NCBI GenBank assembly: GCA_007117525.1
Contig: SKGJ01000332.1
Coordinates: 1 to 22,923 of the forward strand
Origin: Alkalimonas sp.
GTDB lineage: Bacteria > Pseudomonadota > Gammaproteobacteria > Enterobacterales > Alteromonadaceae
Length of the DNA: 22,923 nucleotides
Direction of reading: 5' to 3'
Shown here: positions 1-6,635 of the stretch, piece after piece
Numbering within the stretch: position 1 is the stretch's first letter
How the letters are laid out: every line of letters begins with the position of its first letter
The notes under the pieces: model-generated
Databases searched by the model: none
The model's input: the letters and a program-made list of their open reading frames with translations, nothing else
What the model was told of the DNA's origin: nothing
Made by a program: the position numbers and the translations under genes

Positions 1-1
1 C

Positions 2-1258
2 AAGAAACACCACATTGAAGTGATCCCGGAAATCGATATGCCAGGCCACGCCAGAGCGGCCATTAAAGCAATGGAAGCACGCTATCAACGCTTGCAGGCG
101 GCTGGGCAACCCGAAGAAGCCCGGCGCTTTCTGCTATCGGAAGCCGATGATCGCTCCGAATACCTGACGGTGCAAAACTACAATGACAACTCCATCAATG
201 TCTGCCTGGACTCCAGCTATGCCTTTATTGATAAGGTAATGTACGAGCTGCAACAGATGTACCGCGAGGCCGGTTTGCGCCTGCGGGTCTTTCATATGGG
301 CGGCGATGAAGTCGGCGCGGGCTCCTGGCAAGGGGCGCCCGCTTGTCAGCAGCTGATGGCAGAGCCACTGAATGGCGTGGCCGGTGTGGGCGATTTAAAA
401 CCTTACTTTATTAATCGGGTTGCCCAGCTGGCCAATCAGCGAGGCCTGGCAATGGCCGCCTGGGAAGATGGCCTGATGGCCGACAGCACCCGACCATTTC
501 GCCGTGAGCAGTTTGACAACAGCGAGGTCATCGTCAATGCCTGGGATAATATTTGGGAATGGGGCTATGGTGACAGAGCTTACCGCTTCGCCAACGAGGG
601 CTATCAGGTGGTGCAATCAGCTGGCACCAACCTGTACTTTGATCACCCACAAGATGTGCATCCGGAAGAGCGGGGTTATTATTGGGCGGCTCGCTACACC
701 GACACCGAAAAAGTATTCTTTTACCGCCCCGATCACCTATACAGCAATGCCGAGTATACCCGGGATGGCGCTCCCATCACCGACTTAGAAGCCTTGCTTG
801 GACGCGCCTTGCCTGAACTGGAGAAACCGGACAATATGCTGGGGATCCAGGGGCAGGTCTGGACAGAGACCATTCGAACTGCAGAGCAGCTGGAACCGAT
901 GATCTACCCTCGCCTAATAGCGCTGGCCGAGCGCGCCTGGCACAGGGCCGAGTGGGAGCCAAACAAACAGAGCGCTTCAGCACGTCTGAGTTGGCAACAG
1001 TTTCTGCAACGACTGACTAGCGTTGAATTTCCCCGCCTGGCACAAACGGGGGCCGGCCATTATATGCCGCCACCGGGCGCCATCCGAGAGCAAGGCACCA
1101 TCAGAGCCAATCATGCCTGGCCTGCGATTCGCATTGAGTACAGCCTGGATCAGGGACAAAGCTGGCAGCAGTATCAGCAGCCATTGCAGCACGATGGTGA
1201 TGTTTGGTTGCGCGGCCGCAGTCTGTCCGATCAACGCAGTCGTATCATCCGGCTGTAA
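2..1258 (+). CDS. Beta-N-acetylhexosaminidase (chitobiase, GH20), C-terminal part
   Basis: The reading frame is open from base 2 and the gene starts outside the window, so the signal peptide and N-terminal domains are missing. What remains is the GH20 (beta/alpha)8 barrel and C-terminal domain of a chitobiase, which removes terminal GlcNAc from chitooligosaccharides, normally in the periplasm or on the cell surface. Visible motifs are VIPEIDMPGHARA at the start and HMGGDEV. In the latter the catalytic Asp-Glu pair lies at 305-310: Glu is the acid/base and Asp orients the substrate N-acetyl group. Further on are the barrel motif AAWEDGLM and the substrate-pocket region GIQGQVWTE. The last ~60 residues (GTIRANHAWPAIRIEYSLDQ onward) match the chitobiase C-terminal beta domain. 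A perfect terminator palindrome follows the stop. The neighbouring receptor, SapC, cupin and LacI genes support a role in chitin/GlcNAc use. The family call is firm; the exact substrate is inferred. Confidence 0.93.
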   Translation, partial: KKHHIEVIPEIDMPGHARAAIKAMEARYQRLQAAGQPEEARRFLLSEADDRSEYLTVQNYNDNSINVCLDSSYAFIDKVMYELQQMYREAGLRLRVFHMGGDEVGAGSWQGAPACQQLMAEPLNGVAGVGDLKPYFINRVAQLANQRGLAMAAWEDGLMADSTRPFRREQFDNSEVIVNAWDNIWEWGYGDRAYRFANEGYQVVQSAGTNLYFDHPQDVHPEERGYYWAARYTDTEKVFFYRPDHLYSNAEYTRDGAPITDLEALLGRALPELEKPDNMLGIQGQVWTETIRTAEQLEPMIYPRLIALAERAWHRAEWEPNKQSASARLSWQQFLQRLTSVEFPRLAQTGAGHYMPPPGAIREQGTIRANHAWPAIRIEYSLDQGQSWQQYQQPLQHDGDVWLRGRSLSDQRSRIIRL

Positions 1259-1272
1259 CTTTTCAAGCTCAG

Positions 1273-1299
1273 AGCCCCGCAGCTGCGGGGCTTCTTTTA
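1273..1299 (+). terminator. Intrinsic terminator of the hexosaminidase gene
   Basis: AGCCCCGCAGCTGCGGGGCT (1273-1292) is a perfect 20-bp palindrome starting 15 bases after the stop codon. It is followed by tcttttat on the plus strand, as for a Rho-independent terminator. Confidence 0.85.
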
Positions 1300-1303
1300 T
1301 AGC

Positions 1304-1334
1304 AAAAAAAGCCAGCAAAGCAAGCTTTGCTGGC
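1304..1334 (-). terminator. Strong minus-strand intrinsic terminator (3' end of candidate small RNA)
   Basis: GCCAGCAAAGC / GCTTTGCTGGC (1311-1321 and 1324-1334) forms an 11-bp stem with a 2-base loop. On the minus strand it is followed at once by seven U residues (A7 at 1304-1310 on the plus strand). On the plus strand the stem is followed by aaatga, so it terminates minus-strand transcripts only. The sapC gene upstream on that strand already has its own terminator at 1561-1587, so this one needs another transcript to explain it. Confidence 0.8.
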
Positions 1335-1515
1335 AAATGACCCTTGGATAAAGGATTGGCAATCAACTCAACATCCGTGTCTGCCGTGGGTGTTTATTAC
1401 CAACTACCAATAACAAACACCAGGGACTTACACTCTGATCCGGCATCATCAGAATCCCAGGGAGTGGGTGCGGTGAGACACCCCAACGCTGCCAACTCAG
1501 GATGACAGCGCTGTC
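1304..1515 (-). ncRNA. Candidate repressor-controlled small RNA, about 200 nt
   Basis: Four signals line up on the minus strand in the gap between convergent genes. They are a sigma70-like promoter (1522-1550), a perfect LacI-type operator overlapping the predicted start (1503-1516), a structured middle, and a strong terminator (1304-1334). In the middle, 1389-1421 can fold on the minus strand into a 13-bp stem with a 7-nt loop (GGUAGUU). Three of its pairs are G.U; on the plus strand these become A.C mismatches, which favours minus-strand RNA. A second small stem (CUGAU/AUCAG) lies 5' of it. Near the 3' end AUCCUUU is complementary to the ribosome binding site AAAGGAU of the LacI gene (6624-6630), but seven bases can match by chance. 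A 60-codon frame with a TTG start (1363-1545) crosses the interval, and a 28-codon ATG frame lies inside it; neither has a convincing ribosome site. Start and end points are estimates, and the RNA is an inference. Confidence 0.42.
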
Positions 1516-1516
1516 A
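1503..1516. promoter_or_regulatory. LacI-family (NagR-like) operator, perfect palindrome
   Basis: TGACAGCGCTGTCA is a perfect 14-bp palindrome. It differs by one central base from the operator in front of the TonB receptor gene (TGACAACGCTGTCA, 6277-6290). It begins 5 bases downstream of the predicted minus-strand -10 box, a classic repression position. It sits between two convergent genes, where no protein-gene promoter is expected. Confidence 0.7.
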
Positions 1517-1521
1517 AATAA

Positions 1522-1550
1522 ACAATATGCTGTTTTTTTCAGCAATGCAA
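1522..1550 (-). promoter_or_regulatory. Predicted minus-strand sigma70 promoter for the candidate small RNA
   Basis: On the minus strand TTGCAT (1550-1545) and TATTGT (1527-1522) are separated by 17 bases. The TonB receptor promoter has a similar layout (TTGCAA, 17 bases, then a -10-like box, then the operator). Each box matches consensus at about four of six positions. The spacer is itself an inverted repeat (TGCTG-A7-CAGCA). Confidence 0.45.
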
Positions 1551-1560
1551 GTGTTGGATA

Positions 1561-1587
1561 AAAAAAAGGGCCTGCCGGCCCTTTTTC
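1561..1587 (-). terminator. Terminator of the sapC-like gene (bidirectional)
   Basis: GGGCC-TGCC-GGCCC (1568-1581) is flanked by A7 on the left and T5 on the right, so it has a U-tract on both strands. It lies 15 bases beyond the stop codon of the minus-strand SapC-family gene. Confidence 0.8.
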
Positions 1588-1602
1588 AATACAAAAACAC
1601 GG

Positions 1603-2337
1603 TTAGCCGTTGGCAGCCTGCGCCGCAGGGGCTTCGCGCTCACTCTGCCAGCGCGTTAAACGCTGCACTTGCTGGATCGACAGCATGTGGGCATAGATAG
1701 CCGCCAGGTAGCCTTGCTTACGCAGCTCGACAAACTGCTCATCCGTTAGCTCATTCAGCTTTTTCTCATCGATCAGGAAAAGACCGTTGATTTCACGCTT
1801 CTGGCCATTGATCTGCACTGTCAGGGTTTTACCTTCCAGCAAGTTCAGCTCGGTCAATTTTTCAACAAAGGTGCGGGTTGCACGGCTGGTATCAAAGAAA
1901 TCGGCCAATTGCTGTTTGGCGCGTTGCAGCAGCTCAGACTCTTCACCTTGCTCCGTATACAGCGCTTCGCCTTCGTCTTTACCCAGCCGCGGGCTGTTTT
2001 CATCGATACCGATGGTCAGTTGCTTGTCGTTTTCCGGATCCGGGGTCAGGAAAAATGGGTAATTACGAGCAGCTAGTGGCACGTAAGAAACCTGCATTTG
2101 ATCATCTTGCAAATACAGGTTTTGACCTTGCTCCAGGCCCATTAAAGCGACAGGCTGGAAATTGCCGGAGTCGTTGTTTTTGACAAAAACAATGGGAAAT
2201 ACTGCCGCTGTCGGACCAAATTCATGCACCACGACTGGCAACAAATGTTCAGAAGCAATATGCGCAAAATGTTGTTTGAAATTAACTCGCAGCCCTTGGT
2301 GCTGCTCTTTGGAAAGAGGAACTATCTTCGTAGTCAT
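1603..2337 (-). CDS. SapC-family protein
   Basis: 244 residues, soluble, with no signal peptide or membrane segment. The sequence matches the SapC family, named after a Campylobacter S-layer-associated protein. In marine gammaproteobacteria and Xanthomonas this family recurs beside TonB receptors and cupin-like or tryptophan-halogenase-like genes of sugar uptake loci. Recognisable stretches are the N-terminal VVVHEFGPTAAVFPIVFVKN, then PLAARNYPFFLTPDPEN, and a C-terminal GLFLIDEKKLNEL. The biochemical function is not established. The start is ATG with a GGA-containing leader about 7 bases upstream. It is the third gene of the receptor-cupin-sapC run, about 100 bp after the cupin gene. I found no clear terminator in that gap, so co-transcription is possible. 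The C-terminus is Ala/Gln-rich. Confidence 0.85.
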   Translation of the reverse strand: MTTKIVPLSKEQHQGLRVNFKQHFAHIASEHLLPVVVHEFGPTAAVFPIVFVKNNDSGNFQPVALMGLEQGQNLYLQDDQMQVSYVPLAARNYPFFLTPDPENDKQLTIGIDENSPRLGKDEGEALYTEQGEESELLQRAKQQLADFFDTSRATRTFVEKLTELNLLEGKTLTVQINGQKREINGLFLIDEKKLNELTDEQFVELRKQGYLAAIYAHMLSIQQVQRLTRWQSEREAPAAQAANG

Positions 2338-2440
2338 AAAAAATCCATACGTCCTGTTGTGTACAAAAAAATCGCTTGCCTACCTTACTGCAGTTTTCGG
2401 CTTTCAGCCAGCCCAAAACAGCAAAACTTTGTGCAGGGTT

Positions 2441-3478
2441 TTAGCCGGAGCCTTGTTGAGTGTTTACATATTGCTGTAACTCATTAACCAGCCAACGATA
2501 AATTTCTTGCTCTCTCGGACAGCTGCCTTCAGCCAGTACACCCCGCTTACTTTTTGAGATGTGCGTCAGTTCAGCCTCACCGGTGTTCAAGTAATGCAAA
2601 AAAACGGCTTGCCAGGATTTCTTCTGTGCTTCGGGTAGTTGCCGCAGTTGCAGCAGACTATGCAACAAGGCCGCAAATGGACTGCCTCTGTTGTCAGCGT
2701 TGCCAATCGAGCCATTCCACCAATAGTTGCACAACAAGCTGAGGTCCGAACAGGATTCCACCTGATGCCACCACAAAGCTGGAATATAGAGTGCGTCACC
2801 TGGTTCCAACTCAGCGACCTGAGCATGGGCCAGAGCTTCAGTTGCTTTGGGGTAACGTTGCAAATCCGGTTCAGAAAAGTTCACCAGGCTGATAGGCGTA
2901 CCGGTTGGCGCATAATCGAGCGGCCCAATGTACATATTACCGATCTGCTCTGGTGGGAATAAGGTAAAGCGCCGCCGGCCGGCAACCACGCAGGCCAGAT
3001 TATCCGCATCATCAAAATGCGCCGGCACCATCACCCGGTTGCCGAGCCAAATCCGTGGCTTCACCTCACCGGGCAATAACGGGTTGACATTGTCTTGCTC
3101 AAAGCCAGGCAAGCACTGATGCACCAGAGCACTTTGTGCCGCTATGCGCACGGCTTGCGCTTGCCCCTGAGTTTGAATCAGTTGTGCCACAATAGCCGAT
3201 ACAGGATAGTGCCTTCGCTCAAAATTGAAACCATCCAGCTGTGGTTGGTAACCGATTTGCCCTTTCGTTTCAGCCGCCAGTAGCAAGGTTGTGACTTCAT
3301 GGCCGTTATCAAAACCATGCAGGTACCTGCCTAGAGCACCATCCGACTGCAGCCCTTGCTGCACTGCAGGCCAGTTTGCAACCAGGCCTTTTAACACAGC
3401 AGGCTGTTGCAGCGGCCAAATTTCGTTAAAAAACACCTCTGAGGTTGGTGCCTGCCAACTGCGAATAGCTCGGGTCAT
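2441..3478 (-). CDS. Cupin-like (JmjC/FIH-type) Fe(II)/2-oxoglutarate-dependent oxygenase-like protein
   Basis: 345 residues. The N-terminal motif of falling on a substrate (EIWPLQQPAVLKGLVANWPAV) and the double-stranded beta-helix core match the cupin_8 family, related to factor-inhibiting-HIF hydroxylases. A metal triad is visible: H154 and D156 in PAHFDDADN, and H238 in ALWWHQVES. RRRFTLFPPEQIGNMY gives the usual strand following the facial pair, and PGDALYIPALWWH the strand before the distal His. The start ATG has AGGAG 5 bases upstream. The gene lies 65 bp after the TonB receptor, with an intrinsic terminator in that gap, so it probably receives read-through transcription. Proteins of this type are common in TonB-receptor sugar loci, but their substrate is unknown. 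Hydroxylation of a protein or imported sugar is only a possibility. With the metal ligands intact, the protein is probably catalytic. Confidence 0.85.
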   Translation of the reverse strand: MTRAIRSWQAPTSEVFFNEIWPLQQPAVLKGLVANWPAVQQGLQSDGALGRYLHGFDNGHEVTTLLLAAETKGQIGYQPQLDGFNFERRHYPVSAIVAQLIQTQGQAQAVRIAAQSALVHQCLPGFEQDNVNPLLPGEVKPRIWLGNRVMVPAHFDDADNLACVVAGRRRFTLFPPEQIGNMYIGPLDYAPTGTPISLVNFSEPDLQRYPKATEALAHAQVAELEPGDALYIPALWWHQVESCSDLSLLCNYWWNGSIGNADNRGSPFAALLHSLLQLRQLPEAQKKSWQAVFLHYLNTGEAELTHISKSKRGVLAEGSCPREQEIYRWLVNELQQYVNTQQGSG

Positions 3479-3491
3479 GTCAACTCCTGAT

Positions 3492-3522
3492 AAAAAAGGG
3501 CTACACTGGATGGTAGCCCTTT
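3492..3522 (-). terminator. Attenuating terminator between TonB receptor and cupin genes
   Basis: AAAGGGCTAC (3495-3504) pairs with GTAGCCCTTT (3513-3522) around an 8-base loop. On the minus strand the stem runs into a tract of six U (3492-3497). The ribosome site of the cupin gene (AGGAG) follows within a few bases. It probably reduces downstream expression relative to the receptor. Confidence 0.75.
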
Positions 3523-3543
3523 CTAATCCGTCGGGTAACCTGT

Positions 3544-6219
3544 TTAGAAAGCGACCCGGATGCCTGCCACGAAGCGACGGCCATTCTCATAAATAGAGAA
3601 AGTACGTGCTTTGTTGGTGTTGTACTCCAGCACCTGCTCATTGGTCAGGTTGATGGCTTCCAACGCCAAGCTGACATTGTCCGACACATTGTAGGTGAAG
3701 CTGGCATCCAGTTGACCATAGTTGTCATTCCACAGCTCAGAGCCATTGAAGTGCAAACCTTTGTACCACTCAGTGCGGTAGTTGTACATTAAACGGGCGC
3801 TGAACAGGTCAGTTTCATAGTAGGCGGTCAGGTTGTACATATGATCCGAAGTGCCTTCCACCAAGCCCGATCCTGGCATGCTTTCATCACGCGTTTCGCT
3901 GCGCTTAGCATCGGTGTAAGTGTAGTTGGCAATCACACCAAAGTGCTCACCAAAAGCTTGCTGATAAGTCAGCTCCAGGCCTTTGGTCGAGCCACCAGGG
4001 CCATTTTCAGGACGAGTGAAGGTCACATCAACCATCTGGTCACCCTCTTCCCAGTAGCGCTGATCGACAAAGGTACTGAAGCTGCGGTAGCTTTTAATGC
4101 GCTTGTAAAACAGCGTCGCGGCCAAGACAGATTGCGGGTTAAAGTACCACTCATAGGCCACATCAAATTGGTCGGCTATGATTGGCTTTAAGCCGGGGTT
4201 GCTGGCCGTACCGGTGGGTTGGGCTACATTCAGCGAGCCATAGGTAATGGACGTTGAAATATCGTTCCAATTTTGCCGCGCCATCACCCGGGCTGCACCA
4301 AAACGTAAGATGGTGTCATCGGCCAAATCATAAGCCAGGTTAAAACTAGGCAAAATTTCCTGGTAATTATTTTTTTGCTCAACCCAGGCCAGCTCAGCTG
4401 GCGTTAGCCAGTCACGGTCAATGGTCAGAAAGCCCCAGCTATCACCGGAAAACTCATAGCCGCCGGAGGTCTGACGGGTATCGACATAACGTACCCCGAC
4501 ATTGCCTCGGAAGTTGTCTCCCTCGAAGTCACCCTGAATGTATAGGGCAGTAATGTCCTCTTCCACCGCCCAGTTCTCATCCAGAATCAGTGAGCGCGCA
4601 TAATCGGCCGGTACGCCGTTTAACCCGACAAAGGCGATTTCTTCCATGCGGGCACGGTTGTGAGCAATTTGCTGCGTCATATTGCCACTAACAACAGCAT
4701 CAATATGATGGGTGCCCTGAGTCAGGCCGCAATCGGCCATGGTTGGGCAGCTATCAAAAATATACTGCAGATAAACCGGCCAATCCGGCGCCAGGCTCTC
4801 GTCGCTCAAGGTGTTGGGACCATGCCAGCTGTAGGCAATACGATCTTGAGTTCGCTTGGCGGCCCGGTATTTCACACCGGCATGGATGTCTGTAAAGGCA
4901 CCGGCTTGCACTGGAAAGCTCAAGTCCAGTTGAGCATAATTCTCCCGATCGGTCGTGGGCTTTTCACCACCCCAGATCCAACCCGCATTGAACTGGCTGG
5001 CATCGGTCGCGTCGACGTCAGTGCTGGCCGATGGGGTCGAGCCGCGCAAATCAAAGTTGTAGCCGGTTGCTGCGCCATATTCCCATGAGGTTTCGCGCAG
5101 GGTGCCCCCTTTAGCACGGGTGCTTCCGACCTGGGCATGAACTTCAAAGTCATCGCCACTGTAGTTGATGTCCAAATCCAGCGAGCGGGTTTCGGTCGAG
5201 GCAACCCGATTGATAAAGTTAAATGCAGAAGTTCCACCATCGGCTACAGAGCCCGCCACAATGCTGTTATCGATGGTGGTTAGCCCGCCCAGGCTGGCTG
5301 CGTCATTGTTGACAAAAATCAGCCAGTTTGAGTTTTGGTTGTCCGCATCCACTTTGGAGTTCAGGGCATTGAAGGTGATATCCCACTCATGGCTTGGAGC
5401 AAATTGAAAGGATGCAAACACCGTTTCGCGCTGACGCTTTTGTTGAAAACGCGCCACACCAATGTGGCTGGGGACTTTGAGCTCCAAATCTGGATTATCC
5501 GGCCAACCCAACACCTCAAAGCCCTGACGGACAAAGTCACGATCCTGGCGCATGGCTGAAACCAACACACCAAAGGTTTCATCCTCGTTTTTCCAGGAAT
5601 ACAAGCCGGAAAGCTGAGGATCCCAATTTCCAGAGGTTTCCGTGTACTGCATTTCAACACCCAGGTTGACGGTGTTGGCATCCAGATTGAGCGGACGACG
5701 AGTGCGCAGAACAACAGTACCCCCAATGGAGCCTTCATCAATGCGCGCCATTGGCGACTTATAGACTTCTAAATCCGAAACGAGAGCAGATGGCAACATG
5801 GTGTAGTTAAAGCTACGACCTGGCGCATCCAGAATAAACCAATCTGCAGTAGCGATGGTCTGGCCATTGAGCAAGGTGCGGTTGGTTGCAGAGCTGGCAC
5901 CACGAATGGTAATTTTTTCACCTTCCCCGAATTCACGACTTACACCCACCCCCGTGATCCGTGACAAGGATTCAGCCACGTTTTTATCCGGAAACTTACC
6001 GACATCTTCTGCAGTTACCACGTCGACAACGGCATTGGCAAAACGTTTCGCATTCAGGTTGGCTTCCTGCGAAGCACGAATACCACGTACCTGAATCACT
6101 TCGACATTGTCTTCAGTGACCCCGTCATTGGCCATGGCTGGCATGCTAAGACCCAAGGCCCCAGCCATTAAGCCCATTTTTACCGCCAGGGCACACTTGT
6201 TGATTTTATTGCTGGACAT
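3544..6219 (-). CDS. TonB-dependent receptor, probable chitooligosaccharide/GlcNAc transporter
   Basis: 891 residues; an outer membrane beta-barrel importer of the Xanthomonas-Caulobacter subfamily, powered by TonB-ExbB-ExbD. A signal peptide ends near AMA30. A TonB-box-like segment (VEVIQVRG, residues 39-46) leads into the plug: VVTAEDVGKFPDKNVAESLS, then ITGVGVSREFGEGEKITIRG and LLNGQTIA. The C-terminus ends in GRRFVAGIRVAF, with the terminal Phe typical of barrel assembly. The start has GGGAGAAGCTT directly before ATG. A LacI-type operator lies 55 bases upstream, between a predicted promoter and the gene. The divergent LacI gene and the chitobiase nearby point to GlcNAc or chitooligosaccharides as substrate, as for NagP receptors of Shewanella and Xanthomonas. 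The family is firm, the substrate inferred. Confidence 0.92.
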   Translation of the reverse strand: MSSNKINKCALAVKMGLMAGALGLSMPAMANDGVTEDNVEVIQVRGIRASQEANLNAKRFANAVVDVVTAEDVGKFPDKNVAESLSRITGVGVSREFGEGEKITIRGASSATNRTLLNGQTIATADWFILDAPGRSFNYTMLPSALVSDLEVYKSPMARIDEGSIGGTVVLRTRRPLNLDANTVNLGVEMQYTETSGNWDPQLSGLYSWKNEDETFGVLVSAMRQDRDFVRQGFEVLGWPDNPDLELKVPSHIGVARFQQKRQRETVFASFQFAPSHEWDITFNALNSKVDADNQNSNWLIFVNNDAASLGGLTTIDNSIVAGSVADGGTSAFNFINRVASTETRSLDLDINYSGDDFEVHAQVGSTRAKGGTLRETSWEYGAATGYNFDLRGSTPSASTDVDATDASQFNAGWIWGGEKPTTDRENYAQLDLSFPVQAGAFTDIHAGVKYRAAKRTQDRIAYSWHGPNTLSDESLAPDWPVYLQYIFDSCPTMADCGLTQGTHHIDAVVSGNMTQQIAHNRARMEEIAFVGLNGVPADYARSLILDENWAVEEDITALYIQGDFEGDNFRGNVGVRYVDTRQTSGGYEFSGDSWGFLTIDRDWLTPAELAWVEQKNNYQEILPSFNLAYDLADDTILRFGAARVMARQNWNDISTSITYGSLNVAQPTGTASNPGLKPIIADQFDVAYEWYFNPQSVLAATLFYKRIKSYRSFSTFVDQRYWEEGDQMVDVTFTRPENGPGGSTKGLELTYQQAFGEHFGVIANYTYTDAKRSETRDESMPGSGLVEGTSDHMYNLTAYYETDLFSARLMYNYRTEWYKGLHFNGSELWNDNYGQLDASFTYNVSDNVSLALEAINLTNEQVLEYNTNKARTFSIYENGRRFVAGIRVAF

Positions 6220-6273
6220 AAGCTTCTCCCGTTCCTCTTATTGTCATCTGCTGTCTTTATTTTTCCCGACCCT

Positions 6274-6293
6274 TAATGACAACGCTGTCATTA
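6274..6293. promoter_or_regulatory. LacI-family (NagR-like) operator of the TonB receptor gene
   Basis: TAATGACAACGCTGTCATTA is a 20-bp inverted repeat, perfect except for the central base pair of each arm. It lies 8 bases downstream of the predicted -10 box on the minus strand. LacI-family repressors bind such even-spaced palindromes with a central CG. I recall TGACA..TGTCA sites for NagR in Alteromonadales and Xanthomonas, but could not check this. Confidence 0.75.
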
Positions 6294-6300
6294 AAAATAA

Positions 6301-6329
6301 ACTTACACAAAAAAATTAGCGATTGCAAA
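6301..6329 (-). promoter_or_regulatory. Predicted promoter of the TonB receptor gene
   Basis: On the minus strand TTGCAA (6329-6324) and TAAGTT (6306-6301) are separated by 17 bases, with the operator just downstream. The -10 box is weak. The layout parallels the promoter at 1522-1550. The rest of the 416-base gap 6220-6635 holds the lacI promoter area (6533-6555); I see no other gene in it. Confidence 0.4.
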
Positions 6330-6532
6330 CCAAAATCGATGAAAATTTCAACTATTTCCAAATGGCAACGGCTAGCGTACTGCCAGCATGGAGTGAAACA
6401 CCGGGTAAAGTGCAGGTAAACAAAGGGTTGTCCCGACTTTATCTACGAGCCACCTGCGGTGCAAGTGCGCATCCAGATGGCCAGATTGCTTGCGATTTGG
6501 TCAAAAAAAGCGTATCACTATCACAATGATGC

Positions 6533-6555
6533 GATAATTTTGACCAGCGCTGTCA
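6533..6555 (+). promoter_or_regulatory. Predicted lacI promoter -10 box with imperfect autoregulatory operator
   Basis: GATAAT (6533-6538) is a -10-like box. Three bases later 6542-6555 reads GACCAGCGCTGTCA, matching the perfect operator TGACAGCGCTGTCA at 11 of 14 positions with an intact right half. This suggests weak autorepression of the LacI gene, which starts 80 bases further on. No good -35 box is visible. Confidence 0.45.
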
Positions 6556-6635
6556 TCGTTGCTTGCCTGCAGGCTTTCTTACCTGCTGCCGTTACTGCGT
6601 TCTGCCAAAAAGCCAAAAACAACAAAGGATGCTGC

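Noticed and set aside
1363..1545. 60-codon minus-strand frame overlapping the small RNA candidate
   Set aside because: It starts with TTG upstream of the predicted transcription start, has no ribosome site, and shows no family. A 28-codon internal ATG frame has only a weak GGGA leader.
6459..6635. N-terminal extension of the LacI protein (59 extra codons)
   Set aside because: It has no ribosome site, covers the predicted promoter and operator, and LacI proteins begin a few residues before the helix-turn-helix, as the ATG at 6636 does.
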